NCBI GenBank assembly: GCA_020465985.1
Contig: JAANYP010001788.1
Location: 124,001 to 188,000, forward strand
DNA from: Centrapalus pauciflorus
Taxonomy: Eukaryota > Streptophyta > Magnoliopsida > Asterales > Asteraceae
Length of the DNA: 64,000 nucleotides
Direction: 5' to 3'
The notes under the pieces are model-generated. The model was not told where the DNA came from. It worked only from the letters and a program-made list of their open reading frames with translations, and did no database searches. The position numbers were made by a program, and so were the translations under genes. Below, in pieces: positions 24,075-36,119 of the stretch (its first letter is position 1; each line of letters begins with the position of its first letter).

Positions 24075-24546
24075 TCTCTCTATCCATATATACAATAAAA
24101 GAAATCATATAATGTCACGTGTCACCTTACATTTCACTTGGAAAAGATAAATACAACTATTATTTTTAAAATAAAAGATATATCCTATTAACTATATCTA
24201 ACATTTGTTATTATTTAATATTTATTGTTATTATTATGAATATAATACAAATTTAATAAAACTATTTCTTGAATCGATCCATATAATCTATTTATCAATA
24301 TCAGATAATATTTATAAAACAATAAAAGATTCTAAATTATATAAATTAAAAATACAAAAATTTATAGAAAACAGTTATAAATAAAAAAAAGTAATATACA
24401 CTATTCTTGTATATTTAAAAGGATACTTAAATAATAGTGAAAACAAATAACAATATTATTCTTGTATTTTTTATAATAGTTAATATTTATATTACATACA
24501 TTTTATGTAACTAATTATTTACATAATACGTAACTTCATAAACTAG
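24075..24546 (+). mobile_element. Non-autonomous Helitron, copy 2 (about 472 bp)
   Basis: Begins A|TCTCTCTATCC, carries the CACGTGTCACC block shared with copy 1 (24116-24126) and ends with a partly eroded palindrome (ACATAATACGT) followed by CTAG at 24543-24546 and a host T. The A|T insertion context fits Helitrons. No coding capacity. Confidence 0.65.
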
Positions 24547-25166
24547 TATTATATTTATACTATATAAAATAAGAAAACCACTTGGAGTTTCTGGACTATC
24601 GAATGGAAAGAAATCAATAGTCCAGATTAATGATAACTCATAATTATTTATGAAATGTCTCTTATACCCTTAATTACAATCAATAATTATACTTATGCCA
24701 TTTTATCTTTTTTTCCTAATTAAAATCAATTATTAAAAAATATATAAATAACCTTTTATCTTTCTTTCCTAATATATTTCCTTACATTAATCACTTCAAT
24801 TTATTATTTTAAAAGCAATTAACCAATAGATTTCTAATAACTAAAACATATATATTGTCTTTAAAATTCGAAACATGCATATAATAATTGTAATAATTTT
24901 ATATAATTTATATCTTAAAACAAATATTTATTTATTAATATAACATAACTTTTTTAGTTAAATCATATTAAGTATAAAATGTTGACAAATTAGATACAAT
25001 TATTCTTTCTTATATTTCACATGTTTTCATTCATAAATATTCTACAAAAGTATTGATTTTAAAATTTAAACTAATTTATAGAAATTATCAATTCTTTTTA
25101 TCAATTCTAAAAAATCTGAATGAAAATATGAATTGATATAAATAGTACACTTAATAATCTAGCTAA
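24547..25166. other. AT-rich spacer between Helitrons
   Basis: No gene or delimitable repeat. The start (TACTATATAAAATAAG, about 24558) resembles Helitron-like 5' ends but has no matching terminus. Confidence 0.3.
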
Positions 25167-25539
25167 TCTATATATCTACAATAAATACTAATAAAAGAGT
25201 AACTTTACTCTTTTATTGTGAAGTCATGTGTCATCACTATGAATCGATATGTGGCATTTATGAGCTTTAAAAATAATAAAAAAAAATTAATTGAATTCTA
25301 TCCAAATCTAATATAATCAACTTTTAAATTCAAATCAAATTAAACAAAATCTAATACTCTACTAACTTATTAGTATAATATAATATAATAAAAGTTTAAA
25401 AAATATAAGCAAAATAATTACTATTCATATATATTTATACAGTTTTGTTTAAAAAAATAATATTTATATCTTTACCTTTTAATTTATTATATTATATATA
25501 TATTAAAAATTTCCGCGTAATACGCGGGTAATAAACTAG
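25167..25539 (+). mobile_element. Non-autonomous Helitron, copy 3 (about 373 bp)
   Basis: Starts A|TCTATATATCTACAATAAA and ends in a perfect 7-bp-arm palindrome (CCGCGTA A TACGCGG, 25513-25527) followed by nine bases, CTAG (25536-25539) and T. A second palindrome (AAAAGAGTA/TACTCTTTT, about 25193-25214) lies near the 5' end. This is the best-preserved copy, in the same orientation as copies 1 and 2. No Rep/helicase coding. Confidence 0.8.
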
Positions 25540-26353
25540 TTATATATAATAATAAGGAATTATAAATAACTTGATAAACTATATATATAATAAGGAATTA
25601 TTTAAAAAAAATGTTTAGATTCATATGACAGATTGTACCACATGAGGTTGGCCACATTCAACAACATACAATTGTTATTTGTGTTATATAAATCATGGGA
25701 GTTTAAAAAGGTATTAAGAAATAATGTGGGCACCCACTCATATTATATATAGATCAAAATAGTAATTTAATTGAGTCAATTAACAGGAACAAAGGAGGGT
25801 TACATGATAATCAATGCCATCATCGGTTTGACCCTACCTTTGCTCTTTAATTTTTCTATTTCATCATGTTTAGGTTACCTAAACTTAAAAGCAATTAGGA
25901 TAAGATTTCTCCCAAAATATAGAATAAGTGTCTTATTAATGTGAATTTTTAAAAAATTAAGATGACAAAAAGTTGATTTTAGATTAACCGAACGAATACG
26001 AACAAAAATTAAAAGAGTTCATTTTCAAACACATAAGTTTAACTTAATATATATATATATGGACGTCTAAACAAACATGTTTTTTTTGTTCATACATGTA
26101 AATTAGAAAACTTAAGACGTTTGTGGTCACTTCTATGTTCATTTGTTAAGATAACAAGTGAATATAGATCAACGAACACAAACCATTTAAATATTATAAA
26201 AACTGGGAAAACCTTTTTGTTTTCTTTTAATCTTAATACATTTATTAATTGTCGATCTTTATAAAGAAATTTTAGTTTTTATATATTATTTATCGGTTTA
26301 TTGCAATGCTTGATATGGAACAATGATATATCAAAGATACGCATTATCCTCTT
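25540..26353. other. AT-rich spacer
   Basis: No coding potential. Short TA runs at about 26047-26060. The last five bases (CTCTT) are the copia TSD. Confidence 0.4.
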
Positions 26354-26811
26354 TGTTAAAAATATTAATCTGTTTTATTTCAAGTTAATGTTGGGTTATT
26401 ATTGTGGGTTACTTTGTTGAGCTTTGTTAAGCTGATTGGGCTGTTATATTTCTGTTGGGCCGTTGTATTACTGTTAGTCAGTTGGGCTGTTGATCTCTCG
26501 GGTTGTTTAACCCGGTTTAGCCCGGTTGCTCCTTTCAGTCGCCTATAAAGCAAAGGCTCCCTCAAGGTATACGATCATCTCATTTTGGTTCTCTCAAGTG
26601 ATATTCATCTTCTGCTGCTTCGTCTTCCTCCTGTACAAACCCTAATTCTTGTTTTGTTAAATCTTGAGTGAGAGCTTCATCTGTCGATGAAGACTCTGAG
26701 TGTTATTGTAGTGAGTTTTGTTGTGTAAGTAATAGGGTGGCTTTAAAGCCGGTTTGTGTTAGGGTTTGTGATTAATGAAAGTTTCTTTTGAAAGTTCTTG
26801 GTGTTTCTTCA
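26354..26811 (+). repeat. 5' LTR of the copia element
   Basis: TG...CA ends (TGTTAAAAATA ... GTTTCTTCA). It contains a TATAAAG box at about 26546, consistent with the U3/R promoter. Confidence 0.95.
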
Positions 26812-27414
26812 TGGTATCGCAGCTCAGGTTCGAGAGAATAATCGTGTACCCTGGAACCCTTCTTCATCAGCTCCTGTAAATTCCTTGATAGCTGAAATCT
26901 CGCCCAATTTCCTAAGGCGTACTGTAAATCTCCGCTGTGCACCTATCGACAAAGAGGTACTCGTGAGCGATTGGGGTTTAATCTCAAAACCCTAAAAGGT
27001 GATAGTGTTTTCTGCATCGGATAGGGTTTGTTCAAAACCCTAAATTTTTGGTCACTGTGTGTGGAGTACTCTGTAAGATTTCTTAATCTCTCTCGTGTTG
27101 TAGCAAGTTCCTGTTCTTGGGAGTTTCCGCTCACAACGGGAATAAACTGCCCCTGAGAATCAAACTTGGCCTATAGACGAGGCTTCCTGTTTACATCCCT
27201 TACTGTTGATATTTTTTTTCCGGTTCTATTATGTGCTGAGACTTGTCCTGGCTTGACCTGGCGTTTGAACGCTCGTGGAATCCTGTCATAAGGACTTGTT
27301 CTCTTTGACTGGTTACATTCTTTGATTAAGTCTGTGCTTGTTTTTTTTGAACTTCATTTTTTCCTGAGTTCTGTATTTGCTCCCTCTCTGGTTTATTAAA
27401 ACTCTTTGTAAAAA

Positions 27415-30400
27415 ATGGGAGATAGTGAGGATACCCTGATTAGCAAACTTGACTTTGGGGATCCTCTATACCTACATGCTAGTGATATCAATAGTGCTCC
27501 CCTCATTACCTTCAAATTAAAAGGTACTGAAAACTATAAGGCATGGTCATGTGCCATGGAATTGGCCTTCCAAACTAAAAATAAAACTGGTTTTATTGAT
27601 GGCTCACTTGAACGACCATTAAATAATGAAACCCTTGCCAAACAATGGGATAGGTGTAATGCTGTGGTTGTTTCATGGATTCTAGGATCTATCTCTGATG
27701 ATCTGTTTAATGCTCAAATATTTTCAAAAATCGCCTCTGATATGTGGTCTGAATTAAAAGAAACCTATGACAAAGTTGACGGATCTGTTATGTTTAATAT
27801 ACATCATCAAATCAATTCTTTAAATCAGAATGGTGCTACTGTCTCTGACTACTATCACAAACTCAATTCTTTATGGAGACAATATGACACTATGCTGAAA
27901 CTCCCTCAATGTACCTGTGATGCATCTAAAGAATTTCAGAATCATTCTAGTTTCTTAAAACTAATGCAATTCTTGATGGGTCTTGACCACACTTATCAAG
28001 CTATTCGTAGCAATATTTTAACCAAAGACCCTTTACCAAGTGTCAAGGTTGCATTCTCTATTATTTCAAGAGAAGAATCACATCGTGCCACTTCCACTAG
28101 TGATCATAAAACCAATGGACAATCTGTTATATTTTTTTTCTAAATCTTCATCTAAACCAAAAGGTGTCCTTAATCCTGAATTGAAATGTAAAAAGTGTCT
28201 AAGAAGTGGACACACTATAGAACGGTGTTACGAAATTATTGGATACCCAAAAACCAATAATTTGAAATGCACCAAATGTGGGAGAACCAACCATACTGTT
28301 GATAAATGTTTTGAAGTTGTAGGATATCCAAGCACTTGGAAAAAGAAAGCCAACAACTCCTCTCTTGGTTCCTCCCAAAACGATGGCACCACTGATCTGT
28401 CAACATTGTCCCTCTCCAAAGATCAAATCTCAAAACTGATGAGTCTACTTGATGATGAGAAAAATAAACCCATAAATCCTCAGACCAATATGAGTGGTAC
28501 TCTCTCTAACTCAAGTAAAATTGTTGTTTCTGGGTCAAACTTAAGTCATAAACCAAATATTCATTGTTGGCTTGTTGATTCGGGTGCCAATCATCATATG
28601 ACCTTCTCTGACATGCAGCTTTTAAATACTGTGGATGTCACAACTTTACACATTACTGTCACTCATCCAAATGGCACCTCTGCTAAAGTCACTAAAATTG
28701 GTGACTTAAAATTAACCAACAAGGTCACCTTATATAACATCTTAATAGTTCCAGAATATAATGTCAACCTTATGTCAGTTTATCAGTTAGTAAAAGACAA
28801 TGGCCTCACAGTTAGTTTTAACAAAAATCATTGTTATATTCAGGATTTGAGAACCAATGTGATCCTGGCAACTGGTAATCAATGTGATGGCCTATATAAT
28901 TTCTACCTATCACACCAAGGTAATAATCATCCTGTATTTTGCTCCCCTGTCAATCATGAATCTACCATGGTGTGGCATGAACGTCTCGGTCATCCCTCTG
29001 ACCAAGTTCTTCATGCCTTAAAAGATACTATAAACCTTACAACCATGTGACATTTGCCACATGGCCAAACAAGTTAGAGAACCATTCTCTCTAAGTGACC
29101 ATAAAACCTCTTCACTAGGGGATCTAGTTCACCTTGATGTTTGGGGACCATATAGAATCACAAGCAAAGAAGGCTATAAATACTTTCTTACCATTGTAGA
29201 TGACTATACTAGAGCTGTATGGACATTTCTTTTAAAGTCAAAAGACCAAGTTTGTGCCAACATTGTTGTTTTCCATAATTTACTAAAAACTCAATTTCAG
29301 AAATCTGTTAAAATTTTTAGAAGTGACAATGGCACTGAATTTGTAAATTCACAACTATCAAACTTTTGCCAACACCATGGTATTATTCATCAAACATCAT
29401 GCTCTCATACACCCCAACAAAATGGGGTGGCTGAACGCAAACACAGACATCTTTTAAATGTTGCCAGAACTCTTTTGTTTCAAAGCAACATTCCTTTATA
29501 TCTATGGTCTGAATGTATTTTAACAGCCACTTATCTTATCAACAGGACCCCTACTTCTGTTCTCAATGGTAAAAGCCCCTATGAAATGATCTATAAATCC
29601 AAACCAAGCCTGTCCCACCTAAGAACCTTTGGTTGTCTCTGTTTTTCAAAAATTTTAAATGTGACTGATAAATTCTCCCCTCGTTCTGAAAAATGTATTT
29701 TAGTTGGTTTTTCAATCGAAAAAAAGGCTTACAAACTGTTTAGCCTAAGCAACAGAAATTTCCTGTTTTCCAGAGATGTCAAATTTTATGAAAATGTGTT
29801 TCCATATAAACCAACCTCTTTAAATAAACCTGTTTCACAAAACCAATTTTATAAGCAATTTTTTGATTCACCTTCTGAAAATTTAAAAGAGGACAACTCT
29901 GGTATGGTTCAAGCTCCCAATGATGACACCTATAAAACTTTAAATAGAGAGGGTATAGACTGCAGTGATCATAACCGTAATGAATGGGCTGATTTCTTTG
30001 AAGACTATCATGCAACACCTACTTCAGGTGATGGCAATCTGTCTCAGGAATCTCCCACTCATGACACTTCAAATGTTCTACCTGAGTCTGATGCAACTCT
30101 AAATGCTAATGAGGGAGCTGCTGAGGGAACACATATTGATCCTACCAATCCTCCATCTTCTGTTCCTCTTCGTAGATCCTCTAGACCCACTCACATGCCA
30201 CTAAAATATAATGATTTTGTTATTCCCAGTACTGTTAAGTTTGGACTTGAGAGAGTGGTCAACTACTCTCACTTGTCCATCCCTGATTTCTGCTTTGTGT
30301 CAAATTTAAATAAAGCTACAGAACCAGTCACTTATTGGGAAGCCATTAAACATCAACATTGGATAGATGCTATGAATCTTGAAATGGAAGCATTACATAG

Positions 30401-31874
30401 GAATAACACGTGGGTTCTAGTTGATCTCCCATCTGATAGAAAACCTATAGGCAGTAAATGGATTTATAAAATTAAATATAAATCTTCAGGAGAAATTGAT
30501 AGATACAAAGCTCGTTTAGTTGCCAAAGGCTATAACCAACGTGAAGGTTTAGATTTTGATGAAACCTTTTCTCCTGTTGTGAAAATGGTTACTGTTCGTT
30601 GTCTGTTAAATCTTTCTGTTGTTAATAAGTGGCCTGTTCACCAATTAGATGTTAATAATGCCTTTCTTTATGGTGATTTAACTGAGGATGTTTATATGAC
30701 ACCTCCATTGGGATATTTTAATAAAAATGAAACCAAAGTGTGTAAATTGCTTAAGTCTTTGTATGGCCTCAAGCAGGCCCCTCGTAAATGGAATGAAAAT
30801 TTTTCTTCTGCCCTGTTGGAAAATGGTTTTTCTCTAAGCAAAAGCGATTATTCTCTTTTTATCAAACACTCTTCAGATTTGTTTATCGCTGTCCTTGTGT
30901 ATGTTGATGACATTGTTGTCACTGGTAATGATTCTCTTGAAATTCTTAAGTTTAAAACTTTTTTAAGCACCAAGTTCCAGGTAAAGGACTTGGGCCTCTT
31001 AAAATATTTTCTTGGTATTGAAATCATTGAATGTTCGACTGGTATTTGCTTATCACAAAGAAAATATTGTTTAGATCTTCTGTCTGAATTTGGGATGCTT
31101 GCTGCTAAACCTGCTTAGAATCCCTTAGACCCTAGTGCTTTTATGAGCTCTAAGGGTTATGAAAGCTCCTCTGATGTTTTACTCATAAACATTACGGAAT
31201 ACCAAAAACTGGTTGGTAAACTGATTTACCTAACGTTAACACGACCTGATATTACTTACACTGTACATGTTTTAAGTCAGTTCATGCATCAACCTCGTCA
31301 ATCTCATTTACGGTGTGCTCTTCGTTTATTAAAATACTTAAAAAATGAGCCTGGACGAGGTGTTCCATTTGTCTTTACCCCTTTACTCAAACATACATTA
31401 TCTGTTTTTGTTGATGCTGACTGGGCTAAAGCTATTATGCTACGCAAGTCTGTTACTGGTTTTTGTGTATTCTTGGATGGTAACCTTGTGTCTTGGAGAA
31501 GCAAGAAACAGCCAACTGTTTCTCGTTCTTCAGCTGAGGCTGAATACAGAGCCCTTGCCTCTGTTACTGCTGAAGTCATTTGGATTCTTAAGGTGCTATC
31601 TGATTTGCACATGTCTATTGAGCTCCCTGTTCAAATACATCTAGATAGTCGTGCAGCTATTCTTATTGCTGCTAACCCTGTCTTTCATGATCGAACTAAA
31701 CATTTTGAATTGGATTTGTATTTTGTAAGGGAAAAAATTACTGCAGGTGTGATAAAGCCTGTTAAAGTTGATACATCTGAAAATGTTGCTGATCTTTTTA
31801 CCAAAGGCCTTTCCGTCTTACCTCATACTAAATTGTGTGATAAGTTGAAGCTGTACAATTGTTTCCAACATTAA
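27415..31874 (+). pseudogene. Copia Gag-Pol polyprotein, three disabling lesions
   Basis: Would be a single frame in an intact relative. Gag starts at 27415 (MGDSEDTLIS). It is followed by two CCHC knuckles (CKKCLRSGHTIERC from 28187, then CTKCGRTNHTVDKC), protease (WLVDSGANHHMT), the integrase zinc region and core (SDNGTEF, HTPQQNGVAERKH), RT (YVDDIVVTGND) and RNase H (SRSSAEAEYRAL, DLFTKGL). Lesions are an 8-T run at 28132-28139 that shifts the frame, one extra base near 29045 at the integrase zinc motif, and TAG at 31116-31118 after RT. The rest of the frame is well preserved, so the damage is recent. Confidence 0.93.
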
Positions 31875-31885
31875 CTTGTGGGGGG

Positions 31886-32343
31886 TGTTAAAAATATTAA
31901 TCTGTTTTATTTCAAGTTAATGTTGGGTTATTATTGTGGGTTACTTTGTTGAGCTTTGTTAAGCTGATTGGGCTGTTATATTTCTGTTGGGCCGTTGTAT
32001 TACTGTTAGTCAGTTGGGCTGTTGATCTCTCGGGTTGTTTAACCCGGTTTAGCCCGGTTGCTCCTTTCAGTTGCCTATAAAGCAAAGGCTCCCTCAAGGT
32101 ATACGATCATCTCATTTTGGTTCTCTCAAGTGATATTCATCTTCTGCTGCTTCGTCTTCCTCCTGTACAAACCCTAATTCTTGTTTTGTTAAATCTTGAG
32201 TGAGAGCTTCATCTGTCGATGAAGACTCTGAGTGTTATTGTAGTGAGCTTTGTTGTGTAAGTAATAGGGTGGCTTTAAAGCCGGTTTGTGTTAGGGTTTG
32301 TGATTAATGAAAGTTTCTTTTGAAAGTTCTTGGTGTTTCTTCA
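31886..32343 (+). repeat. 3' LTR of the copia element
   Basis: Same length as the 5' LTR; two substitutions seen. It is followed directly by CTCTT. Confidence 0.95.
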
Positions 32344-32348
32344 CTCTT

Positions 32349-33993
32349 CATAACTAGATTCATATGTGGAGATGTCTTTCATTTGAAGGCTGGATTTGGA
32401 CAAATTACTAGTTCGAGTTTAAAGAAAGATGAATAAACATCATTTAAAAAAAAAGTGTGTATTTTCATTTGAAGGTTGAGTTTGGAATTTGGACAGATTA
32501 CCATTTCGAGTTTTTCTTGCATACAGCGGGTTTGGCATCCACTCTTCCATGTGCCTTCGTTGTGGAGATGCTCTTGAAACTACTGCTGACTGTTTCGTTA
32601 ATTGTTCCAAGATTCCTATTCAGCCTGTGGTCTTTTGTTTTTCCATGGTGGGGTTGTTTTTACCTTCGAATGTTTTGTTGTGAAACACAATCAACCACAA
32701 GGTTACTCTTCATTCTCTTTGATTTAGTCTTTGGTTTGGCAATCAACATTGTGGACAACACTATATATGATATGGAAAGCTCGTGATTAACAAGTTGATC
32801 TTTTCGAGTATGCCTTCTGCACTGCATGAATTAGCTTTTGAAATTCAACCCCTTACTTTTCGATAGGGGTGTTCATAAAAATCTGAATCTGAGCATCCGA
32901 AATAAAATTTCGATCCGAAATTTCAGATATCCAGATTTTTGGATATCCGAAATCTAGGATTCGGATAGTAAAATCAAGATTTTCGGATAATCCGATATCC
33001 GAAAATCCAAATTTTTTTTATATTTTCTATATCTTTAGGATTGATTATTTACATAACATAATATTGAATGTTTATTACTATTTAATGTTTATTTTTGAGT
33101 TTTATCTTGATATTATAGATTTATTAACTAATATTTAATATATTTTAGTTTTTTAAATCTTTTTTTAGTCATTTTGAGTAAAAATAATTTCGGATAAATT
33201 TAGTTGTGATATATTTATATTTAATATGTATTTGGGTATATAAATTTGTATTTTAGATATTTAAATAATTGATTTGTGAAGACCTCCCCTTCCGGGTCAG
33301 TCCTCAGAGTCTAGGTCCCACATCATGCAATACGATATCAACCATACTAAGATAGGGTAATTAATTGCGGAATTAATAATTACATGTACATTACAGATTA
33401 GGATTTAAGTTACATATTTCAAAATAAAGTTATAAAAGGGTAACACCTAATCTAGTCATAACATCATACATCACATCAAGTCTACCCAGAACCACCACAT
33501 TTACTGTCTTCCAATCAGTACCAGAATGTGTGTTGAGTAGTGGTCTAAGAAAGCTTCAAAACTTGGATCTTGAATGACCTAAGTACTAGGTCCTGCAGGT
33601 GATTTTCCTTTGGCTTTTCCTGTAAAATATTAATGCAACATCTGTAAGCAAAGCTTAGTGAGTTTATAGATTTTCAATATTAACATGCGTGTCAAGCGGA
33701 TCATAAGTCTTAGCGTGATATGTCTTGGCTGCCGCTACAGCCCTCATGATTGAGATATAGAATCATAGAATTGGATGATGTTCAAGCCACACTCACGCTT
33801 AAATCGTGGGGATCAGCCACATACTGGGCTAGCTACCAGTAAGTCAATATGGCGGAACATCAGATGTCATTACCAAGTTCATAAGAACTGGTGAAATAGC
33901 CAGGTCTAGAACAATAGACCATCAGGGCTAGTCAAGCTGAATCAATATATATGTCAAATGTCTGATCAATTGTGAAAGCTTAAGTCATAGAAG
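32349..33993. other. Spacer with ATCCGAAAT-rich repeat and possible LTR debris
   Basis: From about 32870 to 33015, TAGGGGTGTTCA leads into repeated ATCCGAAAT and its complement, typical of a short TIR-type element whose ends I cannot fix. From about 33280 the composition becomes more balanced, with GTAAGCAAAGCTTAGTGAG at 33643, a motif I associate with Ty3/gypsy LTRs. No coding sequence is supported. Confidence 0.35.
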
Positions 33994-35225
33994 TGATCAG
34001 TGATATAATCACTGTTATTTTCATGTGTTTTTGTTATGTTTCAGTGTGTAAATATGAGATAATTGGTACTGCTAATGTAGGTTTTTGTGTTTTTCAGTTG
34101 CTTGGCAAGAAAGTAAAGGAAATAGCAGCTTGAAAGGGGAATTTCGTGCAGGGCGTCCTAGCCAGCGTCCCAGACGCCCAGGAAACGCCCAAAACTCCCT
34201 GAAACAGAGTCTGAGCGTCCTAGCCAGCGTCCCAGACGCCGGGGGCGACGCTGGTGCGGAAATGTGGCGAAACCTGCAGTTTTTGAGGGAGGCAGTTACC
34301 ATTTTCAGGGGGGGTTCGCATTTGGGCAGTTTCACACACACAAAGGTGCGATTTTGGGAGAAAAATCAGAGGAGGAAAGCAACCGGAATCAAACGAAGAT
34401 CAAGCATTGGCATCCGATCGATTGTATTTACACATTATCGGTAGTTTTAATGTTTTCATCCGTGTTTGACATTGTTAGTAAGTTAACCCAAGCTATGCTT
34501 GGCTAAATACTTAGTGGTGTTCGTTCTTTAGTTTGCACACTATGGTTTGAATGAATATTTAATTAATTTCAGTTTCCAATTGCGCTTAAAGGGGTTGTGG
34601 ATCTTATTTGTGAATGAATGGTTGTAATCAATGGATATTGTATGTAACGAGGTATAGCGATATCATTAGTTGTGCCAGCTCATTCATATGGGGAAGACAA
34701 TTAATAGACGGCGCATACTTCGTCTTAAGAGTAATTGTTGTGAAAACCAATTCATTTATATGGAAACTGTAAAAAAGGGGATCATATTTGTATGAGTAAA
34801 TGTGAATGAACAGTAAGTGTATCAAAAATGGTTGATGTCCATGTCATTGATTGTGCCCACTCTCTATAGGGGAGGAAGACAGTCAATAGAGTGGTATACG
34901 TTGTTTTGGAGCATAAGTTGCAAATTCGTATCAATTCGTGTAAATGGAATCCATAACATTCTGAATCACCATAGTGTGTATAACAAGAGAGCAAACACCC
35001 TCTTTCCTCTAGTGACACTTCGTAATTTCAATTCTTGTGTGTGACATCGCCATAATAGTATTTTACAGTAGGAAATTAGTTCAAAACAAATGATTTCAAT
35101 CCTAATCCAAACAGTCTCTGGACTAGTTTAGCAACCTAACATTCCCTGTGGATTCGATCCCACTTACCCTATCTATATAGTGTTTTTGGGTTATATTTTT
35201 GATACTCATACGACTGGTTCTATCA
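33994..35225 (+). repeat. 5' LTR of an Athila/Tat-like Ty3/gypsy element
   Basis: The right border is firm: ...CTATCA, then AAA, then the primer site at 35229. The left border is inferred from TGATCAGTGATAT, which includes the palindrome CAGTGAT ATA ATCACTG (33998-34014). A GC-rich unit beginning GCGTCCTAGCCAGCG is duplicated at about 34153-34178 and 34215-34240. Open frames here are incidental. Confidence 0.65.
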
Positions 35226-35228
35226 AAA

Positions 35229-35246
35229 TGGCGCCGTTGCCGGGGA
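35229..35246 (+). promoter_or_regulatory. Primer-binding site complementary to tRNA-Asp
   Basis: TGGCGCCGTTGCCGGGGA is complementary to the 3' end of plant tRNA-Asp(GUC) (…CCCCGGCAACGGCGCCA), the primer used by Athila-type elements. It sits three bases after the LTR end. Confidence 0.85.
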
Positions 35247-35399
35247 ATGGCAGCGCTTGTTAAAGTAGTTTGGATTAACTGTTTCTGTAAATATCCTTGT
35301 TTATAGTAGCTAGTTAATTTTGTTTTTAGTTTAGTTTAATTTTCAGTATTTTGCATTTTTCTTTAACATTCTGAACAGCAAAGTTCAGAATATTCACGT

Positions 35400-36119
35400 G
35401 TGTGTGTGTATCTCAGGTATATGCATACTCGTTACTCAGGGCGAACTTCTCCATTGCAATACGAAACAGAAATTGAAAGGACTGCTCGTTCACTGAGGAA
35501 GCTACACAGAGGTTATTGGCCTAGTGGGGAGACCAGTGGTAATCCAAGCACACTGGAGACATCTGATTCCGAAGAGCAATCCATACATTCAGAGGAACCT
35601 GAGAGTGACACCGAACCCATTGTAAACATGGGAGATGATAGGAGGACTGTGGAGTCTCACTACAGACCGGGTGATGTTCCCGATATGTCACCGATACTGT
35701 ATCCTGAAATTGAGAATGAACCGGAAATAAAGACTCACTTATTCAGCATCATTCCTCATTTTCATGGAACAAAGAGCGAGGAACCATACGATCACCTAGC
35801 AGAATTTTCAGCAATATGCAAAGCTAACAGAGTGCAAAGACTACCCGTAGATACTCTCAAACTACGATTGTTCCCATTCTCTCTTAAAGACAAAGCAAAG
35901 CACTGGTTCACGTCTCTACCAGCTAACAGTATTCGTAACTGGGAGGAGATGAAGAGGGCTTTCCTCAACGAGTTTTATTCGATTAGTAAGACCACTGAAA
36001 AGAGGAATAGCATCACCAGTTTCAAGCAAAAGCCGGGGGAACAATTTCATGAGGCTTTCGAGCGCCTGAATGAGATGTTACGGGCATGTCCACATCATGA
36101 GGTACCCAAGTGGATGTTG
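35400..36119 (+). pseudogene. Athila/Tat-like Gag, truncated by the Tekay LTR
   Basis: The frame runs 720 nt before the Tekay LTR begins at 36120. The retrotransposon gag domain is clear: FHGTKSEEPYDHLAEF, RLFPFSLKDKAKHWF, LPANSIRNWEE and RACPHHEVPKWML. The C-terminal half of Gag and all of Pol are missing; the sequence beyond the Tekay element does not continue it. A start codon near 35421 or 35631 would fit as well as 35400. Confidence 0.85.

Larger units (their letters stand above)
26354..32343 (+). mobile_element. Complete but broken Ty1/copia retrotransposon (5990 bp)
   Basis: Two 458-bp LTRs bound it, flanked by the 5-bp TSD CTCTT (26349-26353 and 32344-32348). I find two differences between the LTRs (in TTCAGTCGCC versus TTCAGTTGCC, and GTGAGTTTTG versus GTGAGCTTTG). 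A TGGTATC primer-site start follows the left LTR at 26812, and a GTGGGGGG polypurine tract precedes the right one. The order Gag, protease, integrase, RT, RNase H makes it copia. The near-identical LTRs indicate a very recent insertion. Confidence 0.95.

Noticed and set aside
34085..34506. 119-aa and 80-aa open frames
   Set aside because: They lie inside the Athila-type LTR and arise from its GC-rich duplicated unit.
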